64,000 nt of DNA from NCBI GenBank assembly GCA_947588675.1, contig CANPYY010000001.1, positions 1 to 64,000 of the forward strand, in the 5' to 3' direction. The notes beneath the pieces were generated by a model. The model was not told where the DNA came from. It saw only the letters and a program-made list of their open reading frames with translations, and did not search any database. This DNA comes from an uncultured Lachnospiraceae bacterium. GTDB taxonomy: Bacteria; Bacillota; Clostridia; Lachnospirales; Lachnospiraceae. The position numbers and the translations under genes were made by a program. Below, piece by piece: positions 55,030 through 63,555 of the stretch. Numbering within the stretch: the first letter of the stretch is position 1; each line of letters begins with the position of its first letter.

Positions 55030-55097
55030 ACCAACTCCTTTCAATGTCAATAGCCTGAGAGGTTTGCGAACTCTTTATTTTTTTCAAATAAACTATT

Positions 55098-55217
55098 TTA
55101 CATACAAAACTTCAAAACCAAATAACCCGGAATCATAAACTGCAGATCTTTTTCAGATAAATAACTCAATATAGAATCAAAAAGAATAAAAGACCTTAAG
55201 AATATTAATAAATACAT
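55098..55217 (-). CDS. Possible 39-residue hydrophobic peptide
   Basis: An ATG at 55215-55217 with GAAAGGGGGG just upstream opens a 39-codon frame (YLLIFLRSFILFDSILSYL, then KDLQFMIPGYLVLKF). It follows a near-consensus promoter at 55261-55289, leaving a leader of about 37 nt. A longer frame to 55289 exists but would begin inside the promoter. Size and hydrophobicity suit a small membrane peptide; no homolog is known to me. Confidence 0.4.
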   Translation of the reverse strand: MYLLIFLRSFILFDSILSYLSEKDLQFMIPGYLVLKFCM

Positions 55218-55260
55218 GTCCCCCCTTTCATAGGGTTCCATCACCATCCCAGTACACATA

Positions 55261-55289
55261 ATTATAATTAATATACCATAAAATAACAA
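55261..55289 (-). promoter_or_regulatory. Promoter reading toward the 39-residue peptide
   Basis: Minus-strand TTGTTA (55284-55289), 17-bp spacer, TATAAT (55261-55266). Confidence 0.6.
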
Positions 55290-55384
55290 TTGTATTTTTT
55301 CACAATTATTTGTATAATTTTTTGTGCAAATATATGATTATGCACTTACTTTCTTACAAGTCTTATATTGGAATAACAATCCTA

Positions 55385-55413
55385 TTGACTTTATGAATAT
55401 AATAAATTATACT
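55385..55413 (+). promoter_or_regulatory. Promoter of mecA
   Basis: TTGACT (55385-55390), 17-bp spacer, TATACT (55408-55413), about 50 bp before the mecA start. Confidence 0.75.
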
Positions 55414-55464
55414 TTTTTTTACTAAGAGAAGTTGTGTAATCCGCCGTTGAGAGGAGGAACCTGT

Positions 55465-56259
55465 ATGAAAATCGAAAAAATAAGCGACAACCAGATAAGG
55501 TGTACTTTAAGCCATCAGGATTTAGTTGAACGTGAAATTAAAATCAGTGAACTTACTTATAGTTCGGAAAAAACCAGGACTCTGTTCAAAGATATGATGC
55601 AGCAGGCTTCCTATGAGTTTGGTTTTGAAGCCGACAACATACCTCTTATGATTGAAGCAATTCCTGTTTCAATGGAAACGCTGATTTTAGTCATAACAAA
55701 AGTTGAAGATCCCGATACACTTGATAATACATTATCAAAATTCTCACTTAATTCGGACGATAATAATGACGGAACTTATTACGATGAAGATGAAGAAGAA
55801 CGCATTAACGCTAAGATGTTTAGCAAATTCAGCCATATTGCAAACATACTGGACATGGATTCAGAAGATGACGAATACGCTGAACCGGAAGATACCAAAG
55901 AAACTCTCGTATTAAACAGTGACAGAAAGACTATGTCTACAATACCCGCATCTTCCGTTGAAAATTCCTTTACCCGGATTTTCTCTTTCACCAGTCTTGA
56001 TAATGCCACACAGTTTGCAACGTATACAAGGGGCATGTTTACCGGTTCTAACCAACTGTATAAAAACAGTACGGCGCAAACTTATCTCCTTGTTTTAAGA
56101 AATGACGGAGAAGATACAGATGATTTAGTCAAAGTATGCAATGCCGCATCGGAATTTGGCTCAATAGAAAATGTATCCTATGTTTCCGCATCACATATTG
56201 AAGAACACTGCGACCTGATAATTGGCGAGAATGCTTTACAGGTACTTGCAGCATTATAG
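55465..56259 (+). CDS. mecA: Adaptor protein MecA family
   Basis: 264 residues from the ATG at 55465 (GGAGG at 7 bp). The N-terminal substrate-binding domain begins KIEKISDNQIRCTLSHQDLVE and includes MMQQASYEFGFEADNIPLM; an acidic linker (about 100-145) leads to a C-terminal domain (about 165-264) that in MecA binds the ClpC middle region. MecA recruits substrates and triggers ClpC assembly. clpC is in the same window. Monocistronic, with its own promoter and terminator. Confidence 0.92.
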   Translation: MKIEKISDNQIRCTLSHQDLVEREIKISELTYSSEKTRTLFKDMMQQASYEFGFEADNIPLMIEAIPVSMETLILVITKVEDPDTLDNTLSKFSLNSDDNNDGTYYDEDEEERINAKMFSKFSHIANILDMDSEDDEYAEPEDTKETLVLNSDRKTMSTIPASSVENSFTRIFSFTSLDNATQFATYTRGMFTGSNQLYKNSTAQTYLLVLRNDGEDTDDLVKVCNAASEFGSIENVSYVSASHIEEHCDLIIGENALQVLAAL

Positions 56260-56283
56260 ACAACTTAGTATTAAATGAAAATA

Positions 56284-56325
56284 AGAAGCCCGGTTTAAGT
56301 TTAATAACTTTATCCGGGTTTCTTT
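56284..56325. terminator. Terminator of mecA
   Basis: AGAAGCCCGG (56284-56293) pairs with CCGGGTTTCTTT across a 20-nt interior that can itself form AAGTT/AACTT. T-run on the plus strand. Confidence 0.75.
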
Positions 56326-56369
56326 AATTTCTTATATCTTCAGCCCTTACTCATACCGCATATCTTACA

Positions 56370-56588
56370 TCAACTGGTTTTTTCCGCCTTTTTTTCCAGA
56401 TAGTCATTAATCCTTCCAACAAGCATATCCGCATCCAGTCCATGAACCATAGCGGCTTCCTCAAGAGTTTCACCCTGCGCCGACGGGCATCCTATGCAGT
56501 GCATTCCAGCCGCCATAAGTATTGGCGCTATAGTTGCATCAACATTTAAAATCTCAGCTATTTTCATATCTTTATTAATACCGGCCAT
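56370..56588 (-). CDS. DUF1858 domain protein
   Basis: 72 residues from the ATG at 56586-56588 (AAGGAGG at 9 bp). [21 protein letters not shown] and [21 protein letters not shown] match DUF1858, a ScdA-N-like domain with a Cys-x-x-Cys pair. Such proteins often go with hybrid-cluster or iron-sulfur proteins in anaerobes and may handle disulfides or metals. It is divergent from a ferredoxin gene with back-to-back promoters. Confidence 0.85.
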   Translation of the reverse strand: MAGINKDMKIAEILNVDATIAPILMAAGMHCIGCPSAQGETLEEAAMVHGLDADMLVGRINDYLEKKAEKTS

Positions 56589-56624
56589 TTGTAAAAACCT
56601 CCTTAGATATAATTTACGAATTAA

Positions 56625-56653
56625 AGTATAAATCAACATATACTTAACGTCAA
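56625..56653 (-). promoter_or_regulatory. Promoter of the DUF1858 gene
   Basis: Minus-strand TTGACG (56648-56653), 17-bp spacer, TATACT (56625-56630). Confidence 0.75.
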
Positions 56654-56676
56654 GCCGGAAAATTTATATAAAGTGC

Positions 56677-56705
56677 TTGTTTTTTATCCTGTCATGTATT
56701 AAAAT
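56677..56705 (+). promoter_or_regulatory. Promoter of the ferredoxin gene
   Basis: TTGTTT (56677-56682), 17-bp spacer, TAAAAT (56700-56705), 32 bp before the ATG. Confidence 0.65.
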
Positions 56706-56736
56706 TAGTTTATTATATATAAGGAGGTTAAGTATT

Positions 56737-56904
56737 ATGGCTTATAAGATTTCGGATGATTGCATAAGTTGCGGAACATGCGCAGGCGAATGCCCTGTTG
56801 GTGCAATCTCAGAGGGTGATGCTCATTTTGAAATTGACGAGTCCGCTTGTGTTGAATGCGGAACATGTGCAGGCGTATGTCCTGTTGGTGCAATTTCTAA
56901 CTAA
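56737..56904 (+). CDS. 2[4Fe-4S] ferredoxin
   Basis: 55 residues from the ATG at 56737 (AAGGAGG upstream). Two C-x2-C-x2-C-x3-C-P clusters, CISCGTCAGECPVGAI and CVECGTCAGVCPVGAI, each bind one cubane, as in clostridial ferredoxins. It carries electrons at low potential for fermentation enzymes. It is a single-gene unit with its own promoter and terminator, as expected for a very highly expressed gene. Confidence 0.96.
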   Translation: MAYKISDDCISCGTCAGECPVGAISEGDAHFEIDESACVECGTCAGVCPVGAISN

Positions 56905-56944
56905 TTATCATTATCATAATGTTTAAAATGTAATGTTCAAAAAT

Positions 56945-56981
56945 AAAAGTACAGCTATCTTAAAGACGGCTGTACTTTTTT
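56945..56981. terminator. Terminator between ferredoxin and pgi
   Basis: AAAAGTACAGC (56945-56955) pairs with GCTGTACTTTT (56969-56979), T-runs on both strands; it serves the convergent ferredoxin and pgi genes. Confidence 0.85.
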
Positions 56982-57000
56982 ATATTAATATATATCGTTA

Positions 57001-58353
57001 TTATTTTATTCTTGCCAGAAGGGCCTCCCTCTCATTCTCATAGCCCGGCTTTCCAAGCAGCGCAAACATATTTTTCTTATAGCTCTCAACACCCGGCTGA
57101 TTAAACGGATTTACACCGAGCATATAGCCGCTTACTCCGCATGCAAATTCAAAGAAATAAAAAAGTTCGCCAAGAGAATGTTCTGACTTATCAGGGACAC
57201 ATACTGCAATATTAGGAACTCCTCCGTCAATATGCGCAAGCCTTGTTCCCTTCATTGCATTATTGTTAATTTCTTCAACACTCATACCCGCCAGATAATT
57301 AAGCCCGTCAAGGTTATTTTCTGCCTCAGTCATAATAATCTCCGAACTGTCTGAACTAATTTCAACAACAGTCTCAAACATTATACGCGAGCCATCCTGT
57401 ATAAACTGACCCATGGAATGCAAATCAGTAGTCAAATCTACAGACGCAGGAAACAGTCCTTTGTGTTCCTTTCCTTCACTCTCTCCGTATAACTGTTTCC
57501 ACCATTCGCTTATATAATGAACCGACGGGTCATAATTGGCAATTATTTCAACTGATTTACCATTATTATATAAAATATTTCTTATTACCGCATACATCAT
57601 CGCAGGATTATCATAATACTCATCATTCATGCAGCGTTCCCTCATATCCGCAGCGCCAACCATAAGTTCATTAATATCTGCGCCGCTTACGGCTATAGGA
57701 AGAAGTCCAACTGCGGTCAAAACCGAAAACCTTCCGCCTATATCATCAGGTACTACAAACTGCTCATATCCTTCATCGTCAGCAAGCTGTTTAAGCGCGC
57801 CTCTCGCCTTATCTGTTGTAGCATATATACGTTTTGCCGCGCCCTCACGTCCGTATTTAGATATAAGCATATCTTTAAATATACGGAATGCAATAGCAGG
57901 CTCTGTGGTTGTTCCGGATTTACTTATAACATTTACCGAAAAATCCCTGTCGCCTATAACCTTTATAAGGTCTGCAATATATGAAGAACTGATATTATTG
58001 CCGACATAATAAATCTCCGGCGTTTTTCTTTCTCCCGAAGGAATATTATTATAAAAATTATATCTCAAAAATTCTATAGCCGCTCTGGCTCCAAGATAGG
58101 AACCCCCTATACCTATAACAACAAAGACTTCGGAATCACTCTTAATTTTCTCCGCCGCACTTATAATTCTTGCAAATTCCTCTCTGTCATAGTTCACAGG
58201 AAGGTCAATCCAGCCAAGGAAATCATTTCCCGCCCCGCTTTTACTTACAAGAACCTCTTTTGCTTTAAGCGCGGACTCTTTAATTGATTCTACTGCACCT
58301 TCAGGAATAAAACTTTCTGCATCCGCATACTTAAACATCAATTTTTCTGCCAT
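57001..58353 (-). CDS. pgi: Glucose-6-phosphate isomerase
   Basis: 450 residues from the ATG at 58351-58353 (AAGG upstream). [20 protein letters not shown] (about 77-96), [17 protein letters not shown] (sugar-phosphate site), [16 protein letters not shown] and the late [20 protein letters not shown] and [10 protein letters not shown] blocks match the short Firmicute Pgi. It links glucose 6-phosphate and fructose 6-phosphate. Single gene. Confidence 0.97.
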   Translation of the reverse strand: MAEKLMFKYADAESFIPEGAVESIKESALKAKEVLVSKSGAGNDFLGWIDLPVNYDREEFARIISAAEKIKSDSEVFVVIGIGGSYLGARAAIEFLRYNFYNNIPSGERKTPEIYYVGNNISSSYIADLIKVIGDRDFSVNVISKSGTTTEPAIAFRIFKDMLISKYGREGAAKRIYATTDKARGALKQLADDEGYEQFVVPDDIGGRFSVLTAVGLLPIAVSGADINELMVGAADMRERCMNDEYYDNPAMMYAVIRNILYNNGKSVEIIANYDPSVHYISEWWKQLYGESEGKEHKGLFPASVDLTTDLHSMGQFIQDGSRIMFETVVEISSDSSEIIMTEAENNLDGLNYLAGMSVEEINNNAMKGTRLAHIDGGVPNIAVCVPDKSEHSLGELFYFFEFACGVSGYMLGVNPFNQPGVESYKKNMFALLGKPGYENEREALLARIK

Positions 58354-58410
58354 ACACAAACCTTCTTCCGTTTATTAATAATTTTTTTTAATTTTATCAA
58401 AACTTGCACA

Positions 58411-59151
58411 TCAGGTCAAATATTCATTAATAATTTCTTCAAATATTCTTTGTTCGTTATCAGGCAAATCAATACCCTTACTATCCTCGTCAGAAGCCCT
58501 GTCCGCTTTAGTTTCAATTTCACCCAAAAGCTCGTCATATCCGGTATTATCCATATTTTTAATAAGCTCCAGCATTCCTTCATCTATTTCGTCTGATAGC
58601 TTATCAAGTTTCTGTCTTTCGTAATCGTAAGTTCCCTTTTCCAATGCAGGGAAAACATAATTTTCAAAATGGTTGCATATATTCATATATATACATTTTT
58701 TCTTATAACCCGTATTAAACAAAAGGCGTACAACTATAATAATACCTGTGGACGCAGCCGCCAAAAACATATAATAAAACAATACGTCTTTTGATTTTCC
58801 TTCCATATATGCCATATACATTCCCATTACCCCTATAAAAGGACATAAAAAAATTGATAATTTTTCAGCAAGCTCCCAAAAGGCTATCCTAAATCCAAGG
58901 AAACGCACATTATTCATATACACATTAACAAGTACGCCTACATTTTTTATTCCGTCCGACCTTTCGTATTCTCCAACAAAATATTCACGTAACCTGCCTG
59001 CAAATTTTCCACGGGAATTATCAATATCTTTAGACTGCTTTGAAATACGTATATAACACAATGACGTTATTATTTTTATTACAACAATAAAAACACATAT
59101 CGATGCTAAAATATAATCTATAACCCTGTTATCAATAATTTGTCCAACCAT
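58411..59151 (-). CDS. Hypothetical membrane protein
   Basis: 246 residues. Hydrophobic segments at about 10-32, 88-118 (paired) and 125-142, then a long charged helical tail (about 150-246, QKLDKLSDEIDEGMLELIKN) probably cytoplasmic. AGGAGGG precedes the ATG and a TTGGAA-18-TATACT promoter (59178-59207) lies upstream. No family recognised. Confidence 0.7.
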   Translation of the reverse strand: MVGQIIDNRVIDYILASICVFIVVIKIITSLCYIRISKQSKDIDNSRGKFAGRLREYFVGEYERSDGIKNVGVLVNVYMNNVRFLGFRIAFWELAEKLSIFLCPFIGVMGMYMAYMEGKSKDVLFYYMFLAAASTGIIIVVRLLFNTGYKKKCIYMNICNHFENYVFPALEKGTYDYERQKLDKLSDEIDEGMLELIKNMDNTGYDELLGEIETKADRASDEDSKGIDLPDNEQRIFEEIINEYLT

Positions 59152-59177
59152 ATGCTTTCCCTCCTGAGTTTTACATT

Positions 59178-59207
59178 AGTATACTCCAAAAGCATATGGT
59201 TTTCCAA
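59178..59207 (-). promoter_or_regulatory. Promoter of the hypothetical membrane protein gene
   Basis: Minus-strand TTGGAA (59202-59207), 18-bp spacer, TATACT (59178-59183). Confidence 0.55.
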
Positions 59208-59250
59208 TATTTTCCATTTACATGTTATAACAAACTTCATCCGTATTCCG

Positions 59251-60318
59251 CTATTTTTTACAGTATTCATCAATCAAATCTGCAATAATCTGTATTGAAT
59301 CTTTCGTACTGTTTATTCTCATTGAATATATATACTTCTCTCTTTCCCTATATACCCTGTTAGCTTCAAATACAAGTTTTTCAGGCGTAATGGTTTCTTC
59401 ATAAAGAACCGAACTGTAACCCTGTTTCTTAAACGACTGCGCATTAAGCACCTGGTCGCCGCGGCTTGATGCCTGCGGAAGCGGAATAAGTATATTAGGT
59501 TTTTTAAGCGCCAGAAGCTCGCATATGGCGTTGGCTCCCGCTCTTGATATTACTATATCAGCGGCCGCCATTAAATCACTTAATTCCTTTTTTATATATT
59601 CAAACTGCACATATCCCGGAAAACCGTTTAAGGATTCATCAAGTTTTCCTTCGCCGCACAGGTGTATAACCTGGAAATTCTTTACAAGGTCTTTAAGCGC
59701 AGCCCTTACCACATCATTAACTGCAGCAGAGCCAAGACTTCCTCCCACCACAAGTATGACAGGCTTATTCGCAGTAAAACCGCAGAAATCAAGCCCTGCA
59801 ATTTTATTTCCCAAAAACAGTTCTTTCCTTATGGGAGTACCTGTTACAACAGCTTTATCATCAGGAATATTTTCTGCCGCCTCAGGAAAGTTAGTACATA
59901 TTTTCACTGCATGAGGAATACATATCCTGTTTGCAAGCCCCGGAGACATATCCGATTCATGTATAATACACGGAACCTTTCTTTTATCAGCAGCCAGAAC
60001 TACAGGCACTGTAACAAAACCTCCCTTGGAAAATACAATATCAGGTTCTATCTGTTTGATAAGTTTCGACGCTTCCCTTATACCCTTTATTACTTTAAAA
60101 GGATCAGAAAAGTTCTTTATATCAAAATATCTTCTCAGTTTACCGGATGATATACCATAATACGGTATCCCATATTCGCTTATAAGCCTTTTTTCTATAC
60201 CGTCATGAGAACCGATATAATGAACCTCGTATCCGCGTTTTGCTAATTCAGGCAACAATGCAATATTTGGCGTTACATGACCCGCGGTACCTCCGCCTGT
60301 TAAAACTATTTTTTTCAT
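59251..60318 (-). CDS. murG: UDP-N-acetylglucosamine--MurNAc-pentapeptide transferase
   Basis: 355 residues. GT-B fold with the N-terminal GGGTAGHVTPNIALLPEL (lipid-linked acceptor loop), VFSKGGFVTVPVVLAA, and in the C-domain LVVGGSLGSAAVND, SRAGANAICELLAL and IPLPQASSRGDQVLNA for UDP-GlcNAc binding. It converts lipid I to lipid II at the membrane face. It lies outside the usual division-and-wall cluster, after a HIT gene that it overlaps by 4 bp. Confidence 0.95.
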   Translation of the reverse strand: MKKIVLTGGGTAGHVTPNIALLPELAKRGYEVHYIGSHDGIEKRLISEYGIPYYGISSGKLRRYFDIKNFSDPFKVIKGIREASKLIKQIEPDIVFSKGGFVTVPVVLAADKRKVPCIIHESDMSPGLANRICIPHAVKICTNFPEAAENIPDDKAVVTGTPIRKELFLGNKIAGLDFCGFTANKPVILVVGGSLGSAAVNDVVRAALKDLVKNFQVIHLCGEGKLDESLNGFPGYVQFEYIKKELSDLMAAADIVISRAGANAICELLALKKPNILIPLPQASSRGDQVLNAQSFKKQGYSSVLYEETITPEKLVFEANRVYREREKYIYSMRINSTKDSIQIIADLIDEYCKK

Positions 60319-60752
60319 ATTTCACTACCGTCCTGTAATTGATTTTTAAGTTTATCATATATACTGTCAAGTTCCATATCAGGATTCTGTTTCCACTTAA
60401 TATCTACCGTATCTCCCTTATATCTCGGAATAACATGTACATGAAGATGAAATACCGTCTGTCCTGCCGCCTCGCCATTATTCTGTAAAACATTAACTCC
60501 GTCGCATCCGAATACTTTCATCTGCGCAGCCGCAATTTTTTTAGCTACAAGCATTATGCCACGGGCATCTTCATCAGAAAGTTCAAAAATATTGGCGGCA
60601 TGGTTCTTTGGCAAAATAATTACATGGCCCTGTGAGGCAGGAGATACGTCAAGAATTGCCTTATAATCCTCATCCTCATAAACCGTCTTCGATGGAATGG
60701 CTCCTGCTATTATCTTACAAAAAATACAATCATTATCAACATTTTTACTCAT
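60315..60752 (-). CDS. HIT family nucleotide-binding protein
   Basis: 145 residues. CIFCKIIAGAIPSKTVYEDE at the N-terminus and the histidine triad HLHVHVIPRY (about 102-111). Members (Hit/HinT group) hydrolyse nucleotide phosphoramidates or related compounds. AGGAGG site. Between the rhomboid and murG genes on the same strand; probable operon rhomboid-HIT-murG. Confidence 0.94.
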   Translation of the reverse strand: MSKNVDNDCIFCKIIAGAIPSKTVYEDEDYKAILDVSPASQGHVIILPKNHAANIFELSDEDARGIMLVAKKIAAAQMKVFGCDGVNVLQNNGEAAGQTVFHLHVHVIPRYKGDTVDIKWKQNPDMELDSIYDKLKNQLQDGSEI

Positions 60753-60786
60753 ATAAAAACAACCTCCTGATTTTATTATATTTATT

Positions 60787-61410
60787 TTACTTAAATGTAA
60801 CCCTTAATTTTTTTAATAAATGAACCGCATATATAAAAACTGCGCCAAATACAAATCCTGCAATATGCGCCGCATTATCTATCTGCTCATTGCCCTGATT
60901 ACCAAAAAGCGTAAGCACAATAAATATCGCCACCTGAAGAAAACCTACCCCATGTATTTTGCCTTTATTAATTACAATAAGCATAAACAGCGTGCCTATT
61001 ATCCCATAGACAGCTCCGCTTGCTCCTGCCGAAACCACGCTTCCTTCCGTATAATAATTCCATACTACCGATACAATTCCGGCAAAAATCCCTGACAGGA
61101 AATAGTCTGCAAAAAACACCGCGCTGTGTATTGCATTTTCAATATAGTACCCAAGCGCTGCCAGCACAAACATATTAAATATAATATGTTCATAGCCGAA
61201 ATGTAAAAAGAAATGCGTCACAAGCCTGTAATACTCTTTTCCATACACAACGTTTACGTAGCTTAACGCTCCGTGGCCAAGCATAAAATCCACGTCCTCC
61301 GTAGAGCCCTTAAATTCAAGAATAATAAAAACTATTACATTAATTGCGACAATAATAGCCGTAACCAATGGAAAATTCTTATTTTTTATCGCATTCCTGA
61401 TACTATCCAC
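60787..61410 (-). CDS. Rhomboid family intramembrane serine protease
   Basis: 207 residues from a GTG at 61408-61410 with AAAGGAT at 8 bp. The upstream ATG (61437) would be essentially leaderless given the promoter at 61446-61474, so the GTG is preferred. Six membrane helices. Catalytic dyad: Ser in SAGASGAVYGIIG and His in NAAHIAGFVFG; HFFLHFGYEHIIFNM carries the conserved H/N of TM2. It cleaves membrane substrates; target unknown. Confidence 0.9.
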   Translation of the reverse strand: MDSIRNAIKNKNFPLVTAIIVAINVIVFIILEFKGSTEDVDFMLGHGALSYVNVVYGKEYYRLVTHFFLHFGYEHIIFNMFVLAALGYYIENAIHSAVFFADYFLSGIFAGIVSVVWNYYTEGSVVSAGASGAVYGIIGTLFMLIVINKGKIHGVGFLQVAIFIVLTLFGNQGNEQIDNAAHIAGFVFGAVFIYAVHLLKKLRVTFK

Positions 61411-61445
61411 AGCAGCATATCCTTTCTTATGCCTCATTTTATCTT

Positions 61446-61474
61446 ATTATAACAATATTTATCTTTCAATGCAA
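61446..61474 (-). promoter_or_regulatory. Promoter of the rhomboid-HIT-murG operon
   Basis: Minus-strand TTGCAT (61469-61474), 17-bp spacer, TATAAT (61446-61451). Its -35 overlaps the start of the divergent promoter at 61476. Confidence 0.75.
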
Positions 61475-61475
61475 C

Positions 61476-61505
61476 TTGACACATTACGCAGACACTATTT
61501 ATACT
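61476..61505 (+). promoter_or_regulatory. Promoter of the ferredoxin-ASKHA gene
   Basis: TTGACA (61476-61481), 18-bp spacer, TATACT (61500-61505), about 50 bp before the ATG at 61554. Confidence 0.75.
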
Positions 61506-61553
61506 TGGAGCATAAGCACATAAATATGTATGTATGCAGCAGAAAGGAACAGT

Positions 61554-63101
61554 ATGTATACAATAAATGTAAATTATAATAAAACCCAAACAGATATAAG
61601 ATATGAACCAAAGGAAAATAAAACTCTTGCCTCCATACTTATAAAGCATAACATTCCACTTAACACACCCTGCGGCGGTAACGGCACCTGCGGCAAATGT
61701 ATTGTAGAAGTATGTGACGGCAATAATACATTTAATACGCCTGCATGTAAATATTACCCTTCCGGGAATATCCGTGTAAACATCCCGGAATCATCATATA
61801 CCCAAAGTCCGGATTTATATAATGAAATTCAAACAAATAAAAAATCCTTAACACAGGGCGACGCAACCGTATCAGCCGATATCGGTTCTACTTCCATATC
61901 AATATGCCTCAGCATCAATAATGCTCCGGCAGATATATATACATTTCCTAATCCTACAATACCCTATGGCGCAGACATTATATCCCGCATACAATCATGT
62001 ATTTCAGGAAACACAAAAACATTAAGCCTGCTTTTACGCTCAGGAATAAATAACGCTATTGCGCTTCTGCTAAGGCGCAATAAAGTAAATCCCACACTTC
62101 TGAAACAGGTTATTATTTCATGCAACAATACAATGCAGCATATACTTTTCGGTCTTGACTGCACTCCGCTTTCAGCATATCCTTTTAAATCGCAGAACAC
62201 GGTATTTAAAACACGGCAATATAACAGTTTTTTCAATACAGATACTGCGCACGAATCTTTTATGGATAATTGTACGGCGACCATACATACAATAAGCTCT
62301 TTTGCCTCATTTATAGGCGGCGACATAGTATCAGGGCTATACAGTCTCGAACCGTTTGAGCCGCAAAAAACTTTTCTGTTTCTGGACTTAGGCACAAATG
62401 CGGAAATGGTTTTAGGAACCGGCGCACACATGATATGTACCTCTGCCGCCGCAGGCCCTGCATTTGAAGCAGCAAGCCTTTCCTGCGGATGCGCATATTC
62501 TCCCGGAGCAATATACGATATTACCATAAACGCCGCCAAATCCGGAAATTACAATATAAAATACAAAACCATACAAAACAAAATCCCAACCGGAATATGC
62601 GGAAGCGGTATATTAAAACTCATCTCACAGATGTTAAATACAGGTATCATTGATTCTTACGGTACCCTTTTGGAAGAATATTCACAGGATGGCTTTTTAG
62701 TTGCAAAATCCTCCGGACATAATATCCGTATAACCCAGAAAGATATACGTGAAATCCAGCTTGCTATTTCGGCAATACGTACCGGAATTGACATATTGCT
62801 GCAAAAAACAAGTCTTTCTGCCTCTGACATAGATACCGTATATATTTCCGGAAGCTTTGGCTCTGCTCTTAATTTCTATGACATACAAAACTTAAATATT
62901 CTGAAACCGGAATGGCTAAACAATCCTGAAACAATAAAAATCTCCGGAAACACGTCTTTAAACGGCGCAATAAAATATTCATACGACAAATTTGCTGATT
63001 TTAAAATAAATAATCTTATATCACGGCTTGAAGAAATTATACTCGCAGGAGATGATTCCTTTAACAGTTTATTTATGGATAATATTAACTTTTCTATTTA
63101 A
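61554..63101 (+). CDS. Ferredoxin-ASKHA protein (DUF4445; corrinoid-activation-like)
   Basis: 515 residues from the ATG at 61554 (AAAGGAAC upstream). N-terminal 2Fe-2S domain (1-80) with PCGGNGTCGKCIVEV and the fourth Cys in TPACKYY. Then an ASKHA ATPase core (about 105-480) with VSADIGSTSISICL, FLFLDLGTNAEMVLG and GICGSGILKL, matching the DUF4445/RACE family that reduces Co(II) corrinoid proteins at ATP cost. No methyltransferase or corrinoid protein gene is adjacent, so partner and substrate are unknown. AT-rich with AC-rich codon use compared with neighbours. Ends overlapping the convergent gene by 8 bp. Confidence 0.88.
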   Translation: MYTINVNYNKTQTDIRYEPKENKTLASILIKHNIPLNTPCGGNGTCGKCIVEVCDGNNTFNTPACKYYPSGNIRVNIPESSYTQSPDLYNEIQTNKKSLTQGDATVSADIGSTSISICLSINNAPADIYTFPNPTIPYGADIISRIQSCISGNTKTLSLLLRSGINNAIALLLRRNKVNPTLLKQVIISCNNTMQHILFGLDCTPLSAYPFKSQNTVFKTRQYNSFFNTDTAHESFMDNCTATIHTISSFASFIGGDIVSGLYSLEPFEPQKTFLFLDLGTNAEMVLGTGAHMICTSAAAGPAFEAASLSCGCAYSPGAIYDITINAAKSGNYNIKYKTIQNKIPTGICGSGILKLISQMLNTGIIDSYGTLLEEYSQDGFLVAKSSGHNIRITQKDIREIQLAISAIRTGIDILLQKTSLSASDIDTVYISGSFGSALNFYDIQNLNILKPEWLNNPETIKISGNTSLNGAIKYSYDKFADFKINNLISRLEEIILAGDDSFNSLFMDNINFSI

Positions 63102-63555
63102 AAAAAGTTATTCCAGTCATTTTGTAATACAATACATTTGCAATTATTACACCTAAAACAAAAATCAAATCAGCCGCAAAAAAAGCTTTTTTATTATTCA
63201 TATTCTCCCCATATGACGTAATAATATTGTATATTCCATCTATTCCTTCATTATAAAAGGCGTCTTTTATATCTTTAACAAAATCATATACTTCCTTTTT
63301 TGCATATTTAAGCCTCGACGACAAAAAAATTATAAGCTCATAAATCTCCCTGTCGATATCCTTTTTGCATACGCCGTTTTTATTTTTTATAAAACGTATC
63401 TTTCTCCTGTCCGCATCATACTCAATATTTTCTATATTTACGGAAACTTCATTATTAGCATATCTGACGGCGCAGACAGCCTTAAATAATATGTATATAT
63501 CTTTTTCATCAGGCATATTCTGCATGATGAAATCACTAAAACACAGATAACTCAT
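63094..63555 (-). CDS. Hypothetical protein with C-terminal membrane helix
   Basis: 153 residues. A soluble alpha/beta N-terminal part (residues 15-115, with RRKIRFIKNKNGVCKKDIDR) and one hydrophobic helix near the end (AADLIFVLGVIIANVLYY). It follows the TadE-like gene with a 4-bp overlap, so it is probably part of a pilus or secretion locus continuing to the right. No family recognised. Confidence 0.65.
   Translation of the reverse strand: MSYLCFSDFIMQNMPDEKDIYILFKAVCAVRYANNEVSVNIENIEYDADRRKIRFIKNKNGVCKKDIDREIYELIIFLSSRLKYAKKEVYDFVKDIKDAFYNEGIDGIYNIITSYGENMNNKKAFFAADLIFVLGVIIANVLYYKMTGITFFK

Noticed and set aside
61964..62539. 191-codon minus-strand open frame
   Set aside because: Antisense shadow of the ASKHA gene, with no RBS or known motif.
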